Shown here: piece after piece, positions 32,762 to 44,022 of the stretch
How positions within the stretch are numbered: position 1 is the stretch's first letter
Layout: every line of letters starts with the position of its first letter
Source of the DNA: Siphonodentalium dalli
Taxonomy: Eukaryota > Mollusca > Scaphopoda > Gadilida > Siphonodentaliidae
Assembly: GCA_032622095.1 (NCBI GenBank)
Contig: CP136069.1
Coordinates: 8,200,036 to 8,264,035 of the forward strand
Direction of reading: 5' to 3'
DNA: 64,000 nt
Made by a program: the position numbers and the translations under genes
Notes under the pieces: model-generated
Seen by the model: only the letters and a program-made list of their open reading frames with translations
Told to the model about the DNA's origin: nothing
Databases searched by the model: none

Positions 32762-33223
32762 CAAGCCTGAGTTTAGTGTGCCTGTAATTTGAAGAATGAG
32801 GTCCCCAGAGGGTGAATTTAGTGAAGCTATCATGCATAGTGGGCTAGCATCACTAAATTAACCCTCTGGGGACCTCATTCTGCTTAGGCCTCATGTTCTT
32901 TGGACAGTTTCTTTATAAATATCAAATTTCTATGGAAACTTCTTCACATAGATTCTATTTCTTTTTTAGTTTAGTGTCTATATACCCAAATTGGCAGATG
33001 ACACATTGCATAATCGAGGTTCCCAATGGGTGTACATCACAATATTCACCATTTGGGAACTTCAGTCTGAGTCTTTATCTCCCATAGCAGATGATGCCAT
33101 GCAGAATTAGGTCCCCAGAGGGTGAATTTGGTGATGCTAGCCCACTATGCGGGGATAGCATCACTAAATTAACCCTCTGGGGACCTCATTTTGCAAATGA
33201 CAGGCACACTAAACTCAGGCTTG
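32762..33223. mobile_element. hAT-D, long form, complete
   Basis: CAAGCCTGAGTTTAGTGTG to CTAAACTCAGGCTTG, 462 bp. CTTTGGCTA is present directly at 32753-32761 and 33224-33232, a 9-bp duplication. Both terminal hairpins and the centre are present. Confidence 0.9.
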
Positions 33224-33232
33224 CTTTGGCTA

Positions 33233-33553
33233 GACACATATCTACACTCAACACCCAGTTTTGATGGAGGTATCTCATGATATAATGGTATGTGACATCC
33301 GAGACATAGTTTCCTTCTCTTTATGAGTCTCTGCTTTGATAAATCTGATATTTTATGAGCGATCCACCTGTTTTGAAGGAGAAAAGCATTTATATTAATA
33401 TTTAATCATTCTAACTTCTTAGGATGATAACTTATATATTGGTTGCCTTTGGGTTATTGTCAGAATTCTTCAGTGGTAGGGGTCAGATTTTGCACTTATT
33501 TTATTTAAAAGTGTACCTTTCTAAGGTTCCATTACACCATTGAGCTTGCTTTG
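33233..33553. other. No gene recognised
   Basis: No ORF or repeat match seen. Confidence 0.4.
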
Positions 33554-33557
33554 TTAA

Positions 33558-34946
33558 CCCTTTACCCAACAGAAGAGCCCTGTGCCAATGCATTCTCTTA
33601 TATATGCGAGTCGACCATAGGTCGCCTCGCATATATAAGAGAATGCATTGGCCTAACAATTTTTTACAATTTTAATAATTTTTTCTTGTATTCTTTAACA
33701 GTTTTATAATTTCACCCATACAGAGCCCCAGACAAACATGAGCAGACGACACTCTTCTATATGCTTCTATATATGTGTGGGGCTCCCTGCAGGGTAGTCC
33801 AAGTCTTCTCGTACTAAAACCGGCTAAGATATTGGGATGGAGGTGCCGGTCTTTAGTCCGAGTTCCAGGCCCATGGTCTCCTTTGACACGAGTTAATCGT
33901 TAGTGACCCGCTCAAATAAAACCACAATTATATGAAATAAAATATCACAATTGCTACAATAAACGGATAGTTTCCGCAGAAGACATGCTATTTGATCTGA
34001 AACCCACATCGGTTGTGAATTGAAAGCGGTAATTTAATGTGAAAAGAAACTTTTGCCGCAGTGTTTACATATTTTTTAAAGTATGCGAACTCAGTTGACC
34101 TTGCGAACTGCGTTCGGCATTTTCCGGTGAAAATATTCCGTAGATTTTCAATCAACCACGCACGATGAATTCTCCATTGTAATCGTAATTATACGTGACA
34201 ATAAATAAATAAATACATAGATTAAATACATATTGAAGATATAAATGTAATACATTAAATAAATTACGGGAATTATAACCATCTCACAGTTTAAAACAGT
34301 GTAAACACAATGACCATTAGAATATCATGGGGGCCGCCATTTTGTTTGTATCGAAATTCGTCTCGGCCAAAACAAACACCGGACAATGCCGAAGTTCTTC
34401 GGAACCTGAGTTCGGCTTTCAGTTAAGTAAACAAACAGAAAAAAACAGCGATGTTGGTGACAATCAACCGGAATATTCTATGCGTAATTTAACATGAAAG
34501 TTAGATTATTATACACCATTATGACCATAATATGTCTCTCTTTCCGATGTATATAGCATCATGTATTGATTCATTAGGTAAATCGAGTAAAATACACCAC
34601 AGATTCCCGCCACAGATCGTGGGCGTAACTCGTGTGATAGGATTGGTATGCAAGCGGGCTGGGACTAAAAACAGCAAATCGCAATCCCAATATCTTAGCT
34701 GGTTTTAGTACAAGAAGACTGGGACTACCTGCAGGGTAATGGATGTTTTTTTATTTTATGTCCTAAAAATTGTAAGAAACATTTATTTAAAAAAAATGAT
34801 AAAAAATTGTTAGGCCAATGCATTCTCTTATATATGCGAGGCGACCTATGGTCGGCTCGCATATATAAGAGAATGCATTGGCACCGGGTATTTTAGGCTG
34901 TTGAAGCTTTATTTGGGCGTTTTTGGCCGTTTTGTTGGGTAAAGGG
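33558..34946 (-). mobile_element. TTAA-A/H composite split by element M
   Basis: TTAA at 33554-33557 and 34947-34950. PALs at 33584-33652 and 34814-34882. An H hairpin (cagagccccagacaaacatg to ggggctccctgc) lies between them and is cut by the M insertion at 33795. Without M the element is about 450 bp. Confidence 0.85.
33795..34727. mobile_element. Element M: 933-bp TIR element, 9-bp target duplication
   Basis: The ends TAGTCCAAGTCTTCTCGTAC and (reverse complement) TAGTCCCAGTCTTCTTGTAC continue as an inverted repeat of about 45 bp through aaaccggctaagatattgg. CCTGCAGGG is duplicated exactly at 33786-33794 and 34728-34736. A 9-bp duplication with long TIRs fits a Mutator-like (MULE) non-autonomous element. 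No ORF found inside; part of it (34482-34580) recurs at 31012. Confidence 0.85.
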
Positions 34947-34950
34947 TTAA

Positions 34951-35356
34951 CTCATTACCACTCTGACTGCAGCTGACTTACAGCTGACTACAACCCCCAG
35001 GTTACTTTGAGGTTGTGATGTTAAAAACTCAGCACAGTCCTTAATTGCCACGGCGATGTAATTTACATCCCATTTCCTCAGAGATTTTGACATTTTAGTC
35101 GGCTTTAGCATGTTTTTACCTTAGTTCTGTGATTGCTGTCATTCTAATTTCTAAATTCTAGAAATGGCCTTTCGTGATTTCGCTATTTAGTATTTGTTCA
35201 GAATTGTCACAAATGTTCTGAAAAGTAACCAGAGGGCTTCGTTTGTACTCAGAATTTTCCCTCTCGCACTCTCCCACAACGACGTGTTCAGCGTTGGTCA
35301 TCTCTTCACGATGAATGGACCGTCCACCCACCTCTTTATTTTGCAATTCATCACTG
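34951..35356. other. No gene recognised
   Basis: Short ORFs on both strands without motifs; not called. Confidence 0.4.
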
Positions 35357-35429
35357 CAACAAGCCATATTTCCGACTAAATCCTGAAAAGTTACCCATAA
35401 TTCTGCTTGTTAAGAAGTCGATTATTTAT
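35357..35429. mobile_element. TA-B right-arm fragment
   Basis: gcaacaagccatatttccga to aagtcgattattta; both ends are missing. Confidence 0.75.
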
Positions 35430-35585
35430 TATACATTCCTATGTGTGATTTACCTTGATTTCTCGTGTGATTATAAACGATAATTTCACTAGTGTATTAT
35501 CTCACTTGAACTATCACAAACGAAAGTTATGCTTCATGTTTAAAACAGCTGTATTATTCAGATTTCTGGTAAATCAAATGTTTAA

Positions 35586-35964
35586 CCCTTTAGTTTACCC
35601 AAAAGAACGGCCCTGTTCCAATGCATTCTCCATAGGTCGCCTCACATATATAAGAGAATGCATTGGCTTAACACATTAAAAATTATAAAATTGTTAAAGA
35701 ATGTATGAAAAAAATGGTAAAAAGTGTTAAAAAAAGATTTTTTTAGGCCAATGCATTCTCTTATATATGCGAGGCGACCTATGGTCGACTCGCATATATA
35801 AGAGAATTAATTGGCACAGGGCATAACTGTAACCATCACAATGTGGTCAATGAGCCGGTTCCAATGATATCCATATTTGTATGGTTTTATTGAGACAGAC
35901 CCAAGATAATTTAGGCTGTTGCAGCTTTATTTGGCCGGTTTTGGCCGCTTTGTTGGGTAAAGGG
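35586..35964 (-). mobile_element. TTAA-A MITE, first PAL damaged
   Basis: TTAA at 35582-35585 and 35965-35968. The left tip has a 4-bp insertion (CCCTTTAGTTTACCC). The first PAL (35616-35667) lacks the inner half of its left arm; the second (35747-35815) is complete. Confidence 0.85.
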
Positions 35965-35988
35965 TTAAAGTGGATTATAATAAACAGA

Positions 35989-36479
35989 ATAATCACCTGA
36001 TTGAACTGGTGACCTGAAATAATTCATTCGAGGCAGGGACTATTGAACTGCATGGTGACCTGAAATAATTCATTCGAGGCAGGGACTATTGAACTGGTGA
36101 CCTGAAATAATTCATTCGAGGCAGGGACTATTGAACTGGTGACCTGAAATAATTCATTCGAGGCAGGGACTATTGAACTGGTGACCTGAAATAATTCATT
36201 CGAGGCAGGGACTATTGAACTGGTGACCTGAAATAATTCATTCGAGGCAGGGACTATTGAACTGGTGACCTGAAATAATTCATTCGAGGCAGGGACTATT
36301 GAACTGGTGACCTGAAATAATTCATTCGAGGCAGGGACTATTGAACTGGTGACCTGAAATAATTCATTCGAGGCAGGGACTATTTTGAAAAAAACACTCA
36401 AGCGCAATTCGCTCTCGTGTATGTATAATGTCCCTGCCTCATGAATTATTTCACGTCAACAGTTCAATCAGGTGATTAT
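35989..36479. repeat. 42-bp satellite grown in the arm of a fold-back
   Basis: gaactggtgacctgaaataa, ttcattcgaggcagggacta and tt form a 42-bp unit repeated about nine times (36003-36384) with almost no variation. A single inverted copy at 36430-36479 (gtccctgcctcatgaattat to caatcaggtgattat) mirrors the left border 35989-36040. The 127-codon ORF on the minus strand is a translation of the array. Confidence 0.9.
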
Positions 36480-36495
36480 ATTCTCTATATACATT

Positions 36496-36708
36496 CAGTA
36501 ATGCCCTAAATAATCAACTCCTTAACCACAGCATAATTATGGTTATTTTTTCGGGATTTATTCGGAAATATGGCTTGTTGCTATTCATCGGAAAGCTCTC
36601 AGTGAGAGCTTTCCGATGAATGGCAACAAGCCATATTTTCGACTAAATCCTGAAATGTTACCCATAATTCTGCTGTGGTTAAGGAGTCGTTTATTTAGAG
36701 CATTACTT
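36496..36708. mobile_element. TA-B, nearly full length
   Basis: CAGTAATGCCCTAAATAATC to GAGCATTACTT, turn at gctctcagtgagagc. The right tip has ACTT in place of ACTG. Confidence 0.85.
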
Positions 36709-36712
36709 TATG

Positions 36713-37246
36713 TCATATGAAACCCCTATTATATCATTAAAAAAGTCATTACATACATTGATGGAAAGAGCTGTAAGAGAGCTTTCCGATGAATGGCAAC
36801 AAGCCATATTTCCGACTAAATCCTGAAAAGTTACCCATAATTCTGCTGTGGTTATGGAGTCGATTAATTAGGGCATTACTGTAGGCGCATGCTACATATC
36901 ACTTGGCTGCACACCAACAAAATGACTGCACTTTGTCTTTACATTGATTGAAGTGGATTAGTACTATTTCGAAAAGCCACGCATGACACCAGACAATGCA
37001 AAATGATTGCTTTGTTAATAATTAAAGTTAAATTATTGTTGAACTTCGTTGCACTGACGAAAATAGACACAAAAACACAAGAGGCAAATTGGGGACACTA
37101 TATTCTGTCTTCAGCAGCAAAGTGCGCAAATGTAATTTTCAGTTGTGAAGCGTCTCAGCCAACTCTGTAAAATGAAAATGTATGTATTTTCAGCTTCCTC
37201 TAAGGATTTTGATTTGTTAAAAAGCCGTAAAGCTCTAATTTTTACG
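36713..37246. repeat. Dispersed repeat R, copy 2
   Basis: Aligns to 6760-7370 except for the half TA-B at 36763-36881 and the missing TTAA-C element. Confidence 0.75.
36763..36881. mobile_element. TA-B, left arm mostly lost
   Basis: ggaaagagct then the complete right arm to gggcattactg, followed by TA. Lies inside R copy 2. Confidence 0.8.
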
Positions 37247-37480
37247 TTTACCCATACCATAGTATGGTAAACATAGTGTCAACGTCCGGATTGACCACTT
37301 GTCGTTCGTCTGTCCGTCTATCCGTCTATCCGTCCGTAAATACTTTACGCATAATGCAATAAGCCGATAACTGAAACATTTTCTATCTGATCGCAACCAA
37401 ATTTTTGAGTCTGAATATGGGTTTGATCCGACTATATTTAACTGAGTTATGGCCCTTTTTCGAAAAAATATATTCACTCA
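37247..37480. repeat. Dispersed repeat with CCGTC run
   Basis: tttacccataccatagtatggtaaac is a near-palindrome at the start. It is followed by gtctgtccgtctatccgtc and a stretch (gcaaccaaatttttgagtc) of the kind seen in mollusc dispersed repeats. Confidence 0.5.
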
Positions 37481-38040
37481 AAAAAAATAAATATATATTT
37501 TAGTTTGAATTCCTTGCTCAATTTAACCCCCAAAAAATGAATATTAAAATAAATAAAAAAAATATATAATAAAATATTTTTTGTTTATAAAATAATTAAA
37601 AAACAAAAATGTTAGTTAACAAAATTTGAAAAACTAACACCATTATAACTCTGCCAAGGGTACCCCGAGTCACCACACCAAATTTTGTTTAAATTGGTCC
37701 ATAATCTTGTGTTATGTACTGGTAAATTTGTTTGGAGCGACTTTAACCCCAATTCATTATAAATGTTATTGGTTTAACAGAGATGCCCGCATCAATATAA
37801 ACAATGTCTGTGATTTGTTGATAGCTCTGCTATATAATTGATATTAATGGGTCAGCAGTGAGGTGTCTTTATCTTGATGGGTGTTGGTAGAATTTGATAC
37901 ACTATCCTTGTAAACTTAAATTTGACTCTCTTAACCCAAGTATTCCATGTCCAGGTCACCTTTTTCGTGCTCGTGGCTGTCGGTTGGGGTGTCATTCAGT
38001 CTCGACTGCATTAACCCAAGGCTGTGGTGGTTCAGCATTA
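37481..38040. other. AT-rich, no gene
   Basis: 37540-37640 is almost pure A and T and resembles 57990-58160 (tttgaaaa...aaactaa.*.ccatta). No coding signal. Confidence 0.4.
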
Positions 38041-38042
38041 CA

Positions 38043-38083
38043 GATCCTGTACCAGTGCATTCTCTTATATACATGCGAGTGAC
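38043..38083. repeat. Half-PAL relic
   Basis: cctgtaccagtgcattctct then tatatacatgcgag is one arm of a PAL without its partner. Confidence 0.6.
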
Positions 38084-38248
38084 CCAAAAATTCCAATAAT
38101 TTGTGTTAAGTACATTTGTCTATAATAGTACATAACATTATACTCTATAATTCAACGTCAAAACTCTCATTTATGATTCCGATCATAGTAATTTACTATC
38201 GCCAAGGGATGGGTTAACATCTGCCGATAGTGATCGGCCTCTTGTTTT

Positions 38249-38395
38249 ATGTGATATACAAAATCTTCAACTCATTATGTAAGATTTATGAAACTCGTTT
38301 GATAAATTTGATTCTGCGCCTCGTTGTGAATCAAATTTATCAAACTCATTTCATAAAATCTTATATCCCAACATAACTCATTGGAGATCCTCTAA
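38249..38395. mobile_element. Fold-back G, copy 2
   Basis: Arms aagatttatgaaactcgttt and its approximate complement, turn at gattctgcgcctcgttgtga. Outer sequence agrees with 7370-7535. Confidence 0.7.
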
Positions 38396-38445
38396 TTTTC
38401 AATGTTTCAATAGATATTACATAGTTAAGAAGTGGAGGTGAGATT

Positions 38446-38819
38446 CAGGGGCGCCGGAGGAGGGGGGGCAGAGGGGGCAGCTGACCCCCCTGCCCTTGAC
38501 CAAGGGGGGCGAGCGGGGGCAGGACTTGCCCTTTTTCTGGAGACAGAAAATGCTTTTTGTGTGTTTAATCTCGTGTTTTTAAAGCAAAATGTGACTTTTT
38601 TGGTCCAAATACCACCAATTACACAAGGAATATTAATTTTTTGTCAATTTTATCACAAAACGGCCATAAAAACCGACAAATACCATTAAAATAGGGATTT
38701 TTGCCACAATGAATTTATCGTTATTTTCCCGAGTTTGCGGAGAAAATGCCCTTTTTTGCGGAAAAGTGCCCTTTTTGTAGGCTCTGCCCCCCTGCCCTTG
38801 GATGCTTCCAGCGCCCCTG
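38446..38819. mobile_element. hAT MITE with CAGGGGCG ends
   Basis: Ends CAGGGGCGCCGGAGG and (reverse complement) CAGGGGCGCTGGAAG. GTGAGATT is duplicated exactly at 38438-38445 and 38820-38827. Subterminal tgcccctgccctt-like blocks occur on both sides. 374 bp, AT-rich centre, no ORF. CAGGG-type ends with 8-bp duplications are typical of hAT. Confidence 0.95.
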
Positions 38820-39076
38820 GTGAGATTTAATTTCTTATGATCAGTCACGGCCAAGTCATCCTGAACAAAAGAGAGCTTAAAATGTGGTATCCTGTGGCTA
38901 AAATGGACATAACTTTAGTCACTACCTTATAGTCTTATAAACTCTTATAGGCGCTGGCATGCTTGTTGGGAATTATTAGAGTGTATTTACCGCCTCAGGG
39001 CATGTGTCCAGGTGTCACTGTCCCATGGAATGTGCAGTCATAAGTGAAGTGGTGTTACCTCCCTTTACTATTATAT

Positions 39077-39137
39077 CAAGTAAATAGTGTCTGTCATTTG
39101 CAGAATGAGGTCCCCAGAGGGTGAATTTAGTGATGTG
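39077..39137. mobile_element. hAT-D left arm
   Basis: caagtaaatagtgtctgtca to gtgaatttagtgatg; the rest is missing. Confidence 0.75.
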
Positions 39138-39392
39138 TTATAATGGAGTCATGTATGTTCATTGCTTCCTATGTGTGTGAGCAAATTCTCATTCTTATCG
39201 ACATGGTCATGTTACGCTCTTCAACTCAAATTAAGCTTGAAAATTCAGCTTTCTGTGATGCGGGAGGACTTCATTGATGATATTCACCATCGATTCTCTT
39301 GTCTAGAATAATGGATCTTTCTGATCTCTGATTTACTAAATTGTTGATGCTATCTTATGATGAGATATAATATTATAGCTGGGCGGGACATA

Positions 39393-39784
39393 CAGTAATG
39401 CCCTAAATAATCTACTCCTTAACCCTTTGAGTGCCAGGGGCCCTAAACCTACAACATAAGTCTGTTAAAGAATATAAGAATAAATTATTAAAATTGTAAA
39501 AAAAAAAAAAAAAAATTTTAGGCCAATGCATTCTCTTATATATGCGAGGCGACCTATGGTCGACTCGCATATATAAGATAATGCATTGGCACAGGGTATA
39601 TGGGTCGATACAAAAATCGACCTGGTACTCAAAGGGTTAACCACAGTAGAATTATGGGTAATTTTTAGTCGGAAATATGACTTGTTTCTGATGAATGGCA
39701 AAAAGCCATATTTCCGACTAAATCCTGAAAAATTACCCATAATTCTGCTGTGGTAAAGGAGTTTGATTACTTAGGGCATTACTG
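39393..39784. mobile_element. TA-B split by TTAA-C
   Basis: TA at 39391-39392 and 39785-39786; CAGTAATGCCCTAAATAATC to GGGCATTACTG. The insertion is at the TTAA of ctccTTAAccacag. Confidence 0.95.
39423..39636. mobile_element. TTAA-C MITE nested in TA-B
   Basis: TTAA at 39419-39422 and 39637-39640. One PAL at 39522-39590 with a run of about 18 A before it. Other TA-B copies show the unoccupied TTAA. Confidence 0.95.
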
Positions 39785-40090
39785 TATATTGGTGGGGGGG
39801 GGGGGGGCATACTGATCATTTGATAATCTCTCAACAGAACCTCACCCAGTAAATTCATTGTTAATAAAGGGAATGATGGTCTTTTCAGTCGCAGACAATA
39901 AATGATCAGACAGTGGACATGTATTGTCCCACACCGGGTTGTCGATCGATGAGAGCATCATGGGAGATAGAAATCACTGCTCATATATATTATGTATAAT
40001 TCTAGGAGGTATGAGATGAACCATGGTCGAATAAACAATGAATTTATTATTGCTGGGCAGGACATAGTTTCCATATTTCTTATGGATATA

Positions 40091-40232
40091 TAGCCCGATA
40101 AATTTGCCCTCAGGGAACCAAATGATAATAAAGAAACTTTCAAGAGAAAATGAGGCCTAAGCAGAATGAGGTCCCCAGAGGGTGAATTTAGTGATGCTAG
40201 CCCGATAAATTTGCCCTCAGGGAACCAAAGTT
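40091..40232. mobile_element. hAT-D fragment between direct repeats
   Basis: tagcccgataaatttgccct occurs at 40091 and 40198. Between the copies is a D right-half (gaggcctaagcagaatgagg to agtgatgc). Confidence 0.7.
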
Positions 40233-40317
40233 GGTGGGGTGGGGGGGGGGGGGGAAGAGGGGTTGGTATATTGATTCAATCAATCCCATGATAAAAATCA
40301 ATTTAGATTTTGGTATA

Positions 40318-40501
40318 CAGTAATGCTCTAAAATAATCGACCCCTTAACTTTTCAGGATTTAGTCGGAAATATGGCTTATTGCCATTCATCGGAAAGATC
40401 GCTTTCCAATGAATGGCAACAAGCCGTATTTCCGACTAAATCCTGAAAAGTTACCCATGATTCTGCTGTTGTTAAGGAGTCGATTACTTAGGGCATTACT
40501 A
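40318..40501. mobile_element. TA-B with left-arm deletion
   Basis: CAGTAATGCTCTAAAATAATC, then ccttaacttttcagg (ccacagcagaattatggg is missing). Right arm complete, ending gggcattact. Confidence 0.8.
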
Positions 40502-40903
40502 TATGTACTGATGTAACAGATTATCTCCTCCTCGATATATTCATATATACTGATCATTTGATAATCTCTCAACAGAACCTCACCCAGTAAATTCATTGTT
40601 AATAAAGGGAATGATGTTCTTTTCAGTCGCAGACAATAAATGATCGGACAGTGGACATGTATTATCCCACACCGGGTGTCGATCGATCAGAGCATCATGG
40701 GAGATAGAAATCACAGCTCCTATATTTTATGTATGATTCTAAGAGTATGAAATGAACCATGGTCGAATAAACAATGAATTTATATGACAAATAACAGGGA
40801 TACATAGCACTTTAGTAAATAAAACCTGACTTTGCGTGGACAAATAACACTGAGTTACCCCGCAGAAAAACCTGAATTATTAATGTGTTAAAACATGTAG
40901 GTA

Positions 40904-41250
40904 CCGTAATGCTCTAATTAATCGACTTCTTAACCACAGCAGAATTATGGGTAACTTTTCAGGATTTAGTCGGAAATATGGCTTGTTGCCATTCATCGGA
41001 AAGCTATCTCCGAGAGCTTTCCGATGAATGGCAACAAGCCATATTTCCGAAAAAATCCTGAAAAGTTACCCATAATTCTGCTGTGGTTAAGAAGTCGATT
41101 AATTAGAGCATTAATGTTGGTACATCAGATGGGTACATTAATCGACTCCTTAACCATAGCAGAATTATGGGTAACTTTTCAGGATTTAGATGGAAATATG
41201 GATTGTTGCTATTCATCGGAAAGCTCTCTTAGAGCTCTTTCCATCAATGT
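40904..41250. mobile_element. Two TA-B copies side by side
   Basis: 40904-41116 is a nearly full palindrome (CCGTAATGCTCTAATTAATC to gagcatta). 41134-41250 is a second left arm starting acattaatcgactcc and ending in the turn. Confidence 0.75.
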
Positions 41251-41291
41251 ATCACATTATTATAATCAATAAATTTGAAAAATGATCAAGG

Positions 41292-41332
41292 AAATATGGG
41301 TTGAGACAAAAATCGGACTTGGCACTGAAAAT
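41292..41332. mobile_element. TTAA-C right-end relic
   Basis: atatgggttgagacaaaaat then cggacttggcactgaaaatg and TTAA; the rest of the element is missing. Confidence 0.6.
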
Positions 41333-42021
41333 GTTAACATATTGTTTACTTATAAATCTCGTTGCTTTGACTTTTAACGGACCTCTGATATACTAGTATG
41401 TATGTTTGATCATCATGCCTAGCAACGGCTGCCCTCTATGTTCATATACGCAAAGCTTGCATTTGACCTAATCTGAAGACATACATACAAGCAAGATAAT
41501 TCTCAGGACTCGGTCCAAAACAGCATCCACCTAACAGGTTACACTGGTGTAAATGTTTTCCATAGGCCTCAGTGCTAACGTTTTAGCGTATACTGTTGGC
41601 AATATAAATTTTGTGTCCCAAATTTTCTTTAAATCTTAAAAATTGACATTTGTGGAAACTTTTTACGCAAAAAAAATCACGTCCGTCTAGCAGGGAATTC
41701 ACCTTTAAATCTTGCGTTTTCGTAACTAGTTTCAAAACCGCACTAAAAAATACTGTCATATTTTAGACAACACCAAAAAATTCAAACTTCACTACAAAAG
41801 GTTAATTCCTGTGCCAATGGCTATTTTACCTATGGGTAATGCAAAAACCACACACGGCTATTGACCAATCAGGGCCCAGTGTCTATTTTATTCTCTCCTA
41901 TATATTCCTCCCGCATCTGCTAGATGTCACTCCGAACCCCATTTACCCCAGTGTAACCAACAGATATCCCAAGATGTTGTGTACCAAGAAGTATTGGTCT
42001 ACGAATCTTCCTACATCTACC
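41333..42021. other. No gene recognised
   Basis: Only a doubtful trace of the PAL flank (cctgtgccaatgg at 41807). No ORF with recognisable content. Confidence 0.45.
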
Positions 42022-42030
42022 TACTCAAAA

Positions 42031-42505
42031 CAAATCTGAGTTTAGTGTGCCTGAGTTTAGTGTGTCTGTCATTTGCAGAATGAGGGCCCCAGAGGTGAAT
42101 TTAGTGATGCTATCCCACATTGTGGGCTAGCATCACCAATTCACCCTCTTGGAACCTCATTCTGAATGGCCTTATCTGCTATGGGAGACATAGACTCAGA
42201 TTGAAGTTCCCAAATGGTGAATATTGTGATGTATACCCATTGGGAACCTTGATTATGCAATATGTCGTCTGCTACCAATTTGGGGATGTAGAGAAACTAA
42301 ATTATAAAAGAAATAGAATCTTGTGAAGAAGATTCTATAGAAATTTTATAATAAAGAAACTTTGCAGAGAAGATGAGGACTAAGCAGAATGAGGTCCCCA
42401 GAGGGTGAATTTAGTGATACTAGTCCACTATGCGGGATAGCATCACTAAATTCACCCTCTGGAGACCTCATTCTGCAAATGACAGGCACACTAAACTCAG
42501 ACGTG
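42031..42505. mobile_element. hAT-D, long form, terminal duplication
   Basis: CAAATCTGAGTTTAGTGTG at left, directly repeated (ctgagtttagtgtg twice), to ctaaactcagacgtg. Flanks TACTCAAAA (42022-42030) and TATTCAAAA (42506-42514) agree at 8 of 9. Confidence 0.85.
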
Positions 42506-42878
42506 TATTCAAAAGTGTCCTCATAGAAGCATATACACATCAATAGAGCACAACAGAACTGACCCACGGAACACGTCCTCAAGTCATGGCAGCTTCACTG
42601 AAGATAGCTTTTAATATTTCATTGATTTATACAGATAGCTGCACAGGCAGAACAGGTAGTAATTTTACACGGCACACCACAAGAGGGGAATATGTCAGCA
42701 GCATCCTCCGTAACCCGACAACTTTAATTCCTGACATCCTGTCCCATTGTCAGGTGCCATCACCCGCTTCCAATAAACAGCTTGGATCTGTAGTGTATAT
42801 GGGGTAGGGTGTGTGTGTGGGGGGGGGGGGGTCTGTCCTAATGTTAGTTGCCATCACATTATAAACAGCTTGGATTTA
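42506..42878. other. No firm gene; G run
   Basis: A 73-codon ORF from 42586 (MAASLKIAFNISLIYTDS) has no splice or motif support. A gtgtgtg and poly-G run is at 42808-42831. ataaacagcttggat occurs twice. Confidence 0.4.
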
Positions 42879-43071
42879 ATTAACCACAGCAGAATTATGG
42901 GTGACAGTTTCAGGATTTAGTCGGAAATATGGCTTGTTGCCATTCATCGGAAAGCTCGTGATGTTCACTGAGAGCTTTCCGATGAATGGCAACAAGCCAT
43001 ATTTTCGACTAAATCCTGAAAAGTTACCCATAATTCTGCTGTGGTTGAGGATTCGATTATTTAGAGCATTA
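42879..43071. mobile_element. TA-B, left tip lost
   Basis: Starts taaccacagcagaattatgg; turn at aaagctcgtgatgttcactg; ends tagagcatta. Confidence 0.8.
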
Positions 43072-43107
43072 GCTGCTTTTACTGTAGATTACATCTGTTT
43101 AATCCTC

Positions 43108-43400
43108 CGTCTGTCTGTCTGTCTGTCTATCTGTGTATCCATCCATCCATCTGAACAGATATCTAGAGTATATTCATCTTCGTTTATCTGGAAATGTTTA
43201 TTTTTTGTCTGTCCGAGCAGATAATTATCTCAACCACAGGTTGTCAGATCTCAATGAAATTTGTATGGATAATCACCACTATGAGGACAATCAATGTTCA
43301 CTTGGTTTGGTTGGGTTTTCTATTCTAGAGTTATTCATCTTTGTTTATCTGGAAATGATGATTTTTGTGTCCGTCTGTCTTAAGTTTCTGAGCCATGGGT
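43108..43400. repeat. CTGT microsatellite and dispersed repeat
   Basis: (CTGT)n to 43128 and (CATC)n to 43150. Then ttcatcttcgtttatctgga and aaatg recur at 43334 (ttcatctttgtttatctgga), giving a two-unit repeat of about 165 bp. Confidence 0.6.
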
Positions 43401-43672
43401 TATCGGTATGTCCACCCAAGGCGGTATGCAGAGCTGTTAATTTTCCCGGATTGTCCATGAGACTCCCGGATTGCCGTAGGGAAAACCTCCAAAATATGGA
43501 AGACATCCACAGATGCACTATTGGTCACTTCAACATAAGCAAGACTGCTCAAAATTAAAATTATTTAAATGAACTGTCTGTAACATCAAGAATAATTTCA
43601 TATTCATCATCATTCTGTACTAATCAGCAGTACTAATTGAGACTAATTAATTTGTATGCCCTTCATAGCATG

Positions 43673-44011
43673 CCCACCATAGGTCGCCTCGCATATATAA
43701 GAGAATGCATTGGCTTAACACATTAAAAATTATAAAATTGTTAAAGAATGTAAGAAAAAATGGTAAAAAGTGTTAAAAAAAGATATTTTTTAGGCCAATG
43801 CATTCTCTTATTTATGCGAGGCGACCTATGGTCGACTCGCATATATAAGAGAATGCATTGGCACAGGGCATAACTGTAACTATCACAATGTGGTCAAGGA
43901 GCCGGTTCCAATGATATCCATATTTGTATGGTTCTATTGAGACAGACCGAAGATATTTTAGGCTGTTGAAGCTTTATTTGGCCGGTTTTGGCCGGTTTGT
44001 TGGGTAAAGGG
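43673..44011 (-). mobile_element. TTAA-A MITE, left tip lost
   Basis: Starts within the first PAL (ccaccataggtcgcc, to 43714). Second PAL at 43794-43862. Right end TGTTGGGTAAAGGG and TTAA at 44012-44015. Confidence 0.85.
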
Positions 44012-44022
44012 TTAATATATAG

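Larger units (their letters stand above)
39808..40783. repeat. Segmental duplication of about 235 bp
   Basis: 39808-40045 (atactgatcatttgataatc to caatgaattta) recurs at 40549-40783 with a few per cent difference. The space between the copies is filled with D and B elements. Runs of G at 39793-39807 and 40240-40254. Confidence 0.85.

Noticed and set aside
36024-36407. 127-codon minus ORF of repeated IVPASNELFQVTSS
   Set aside because: Translation of the 42-bp satellite; no unit-level sign of coding.
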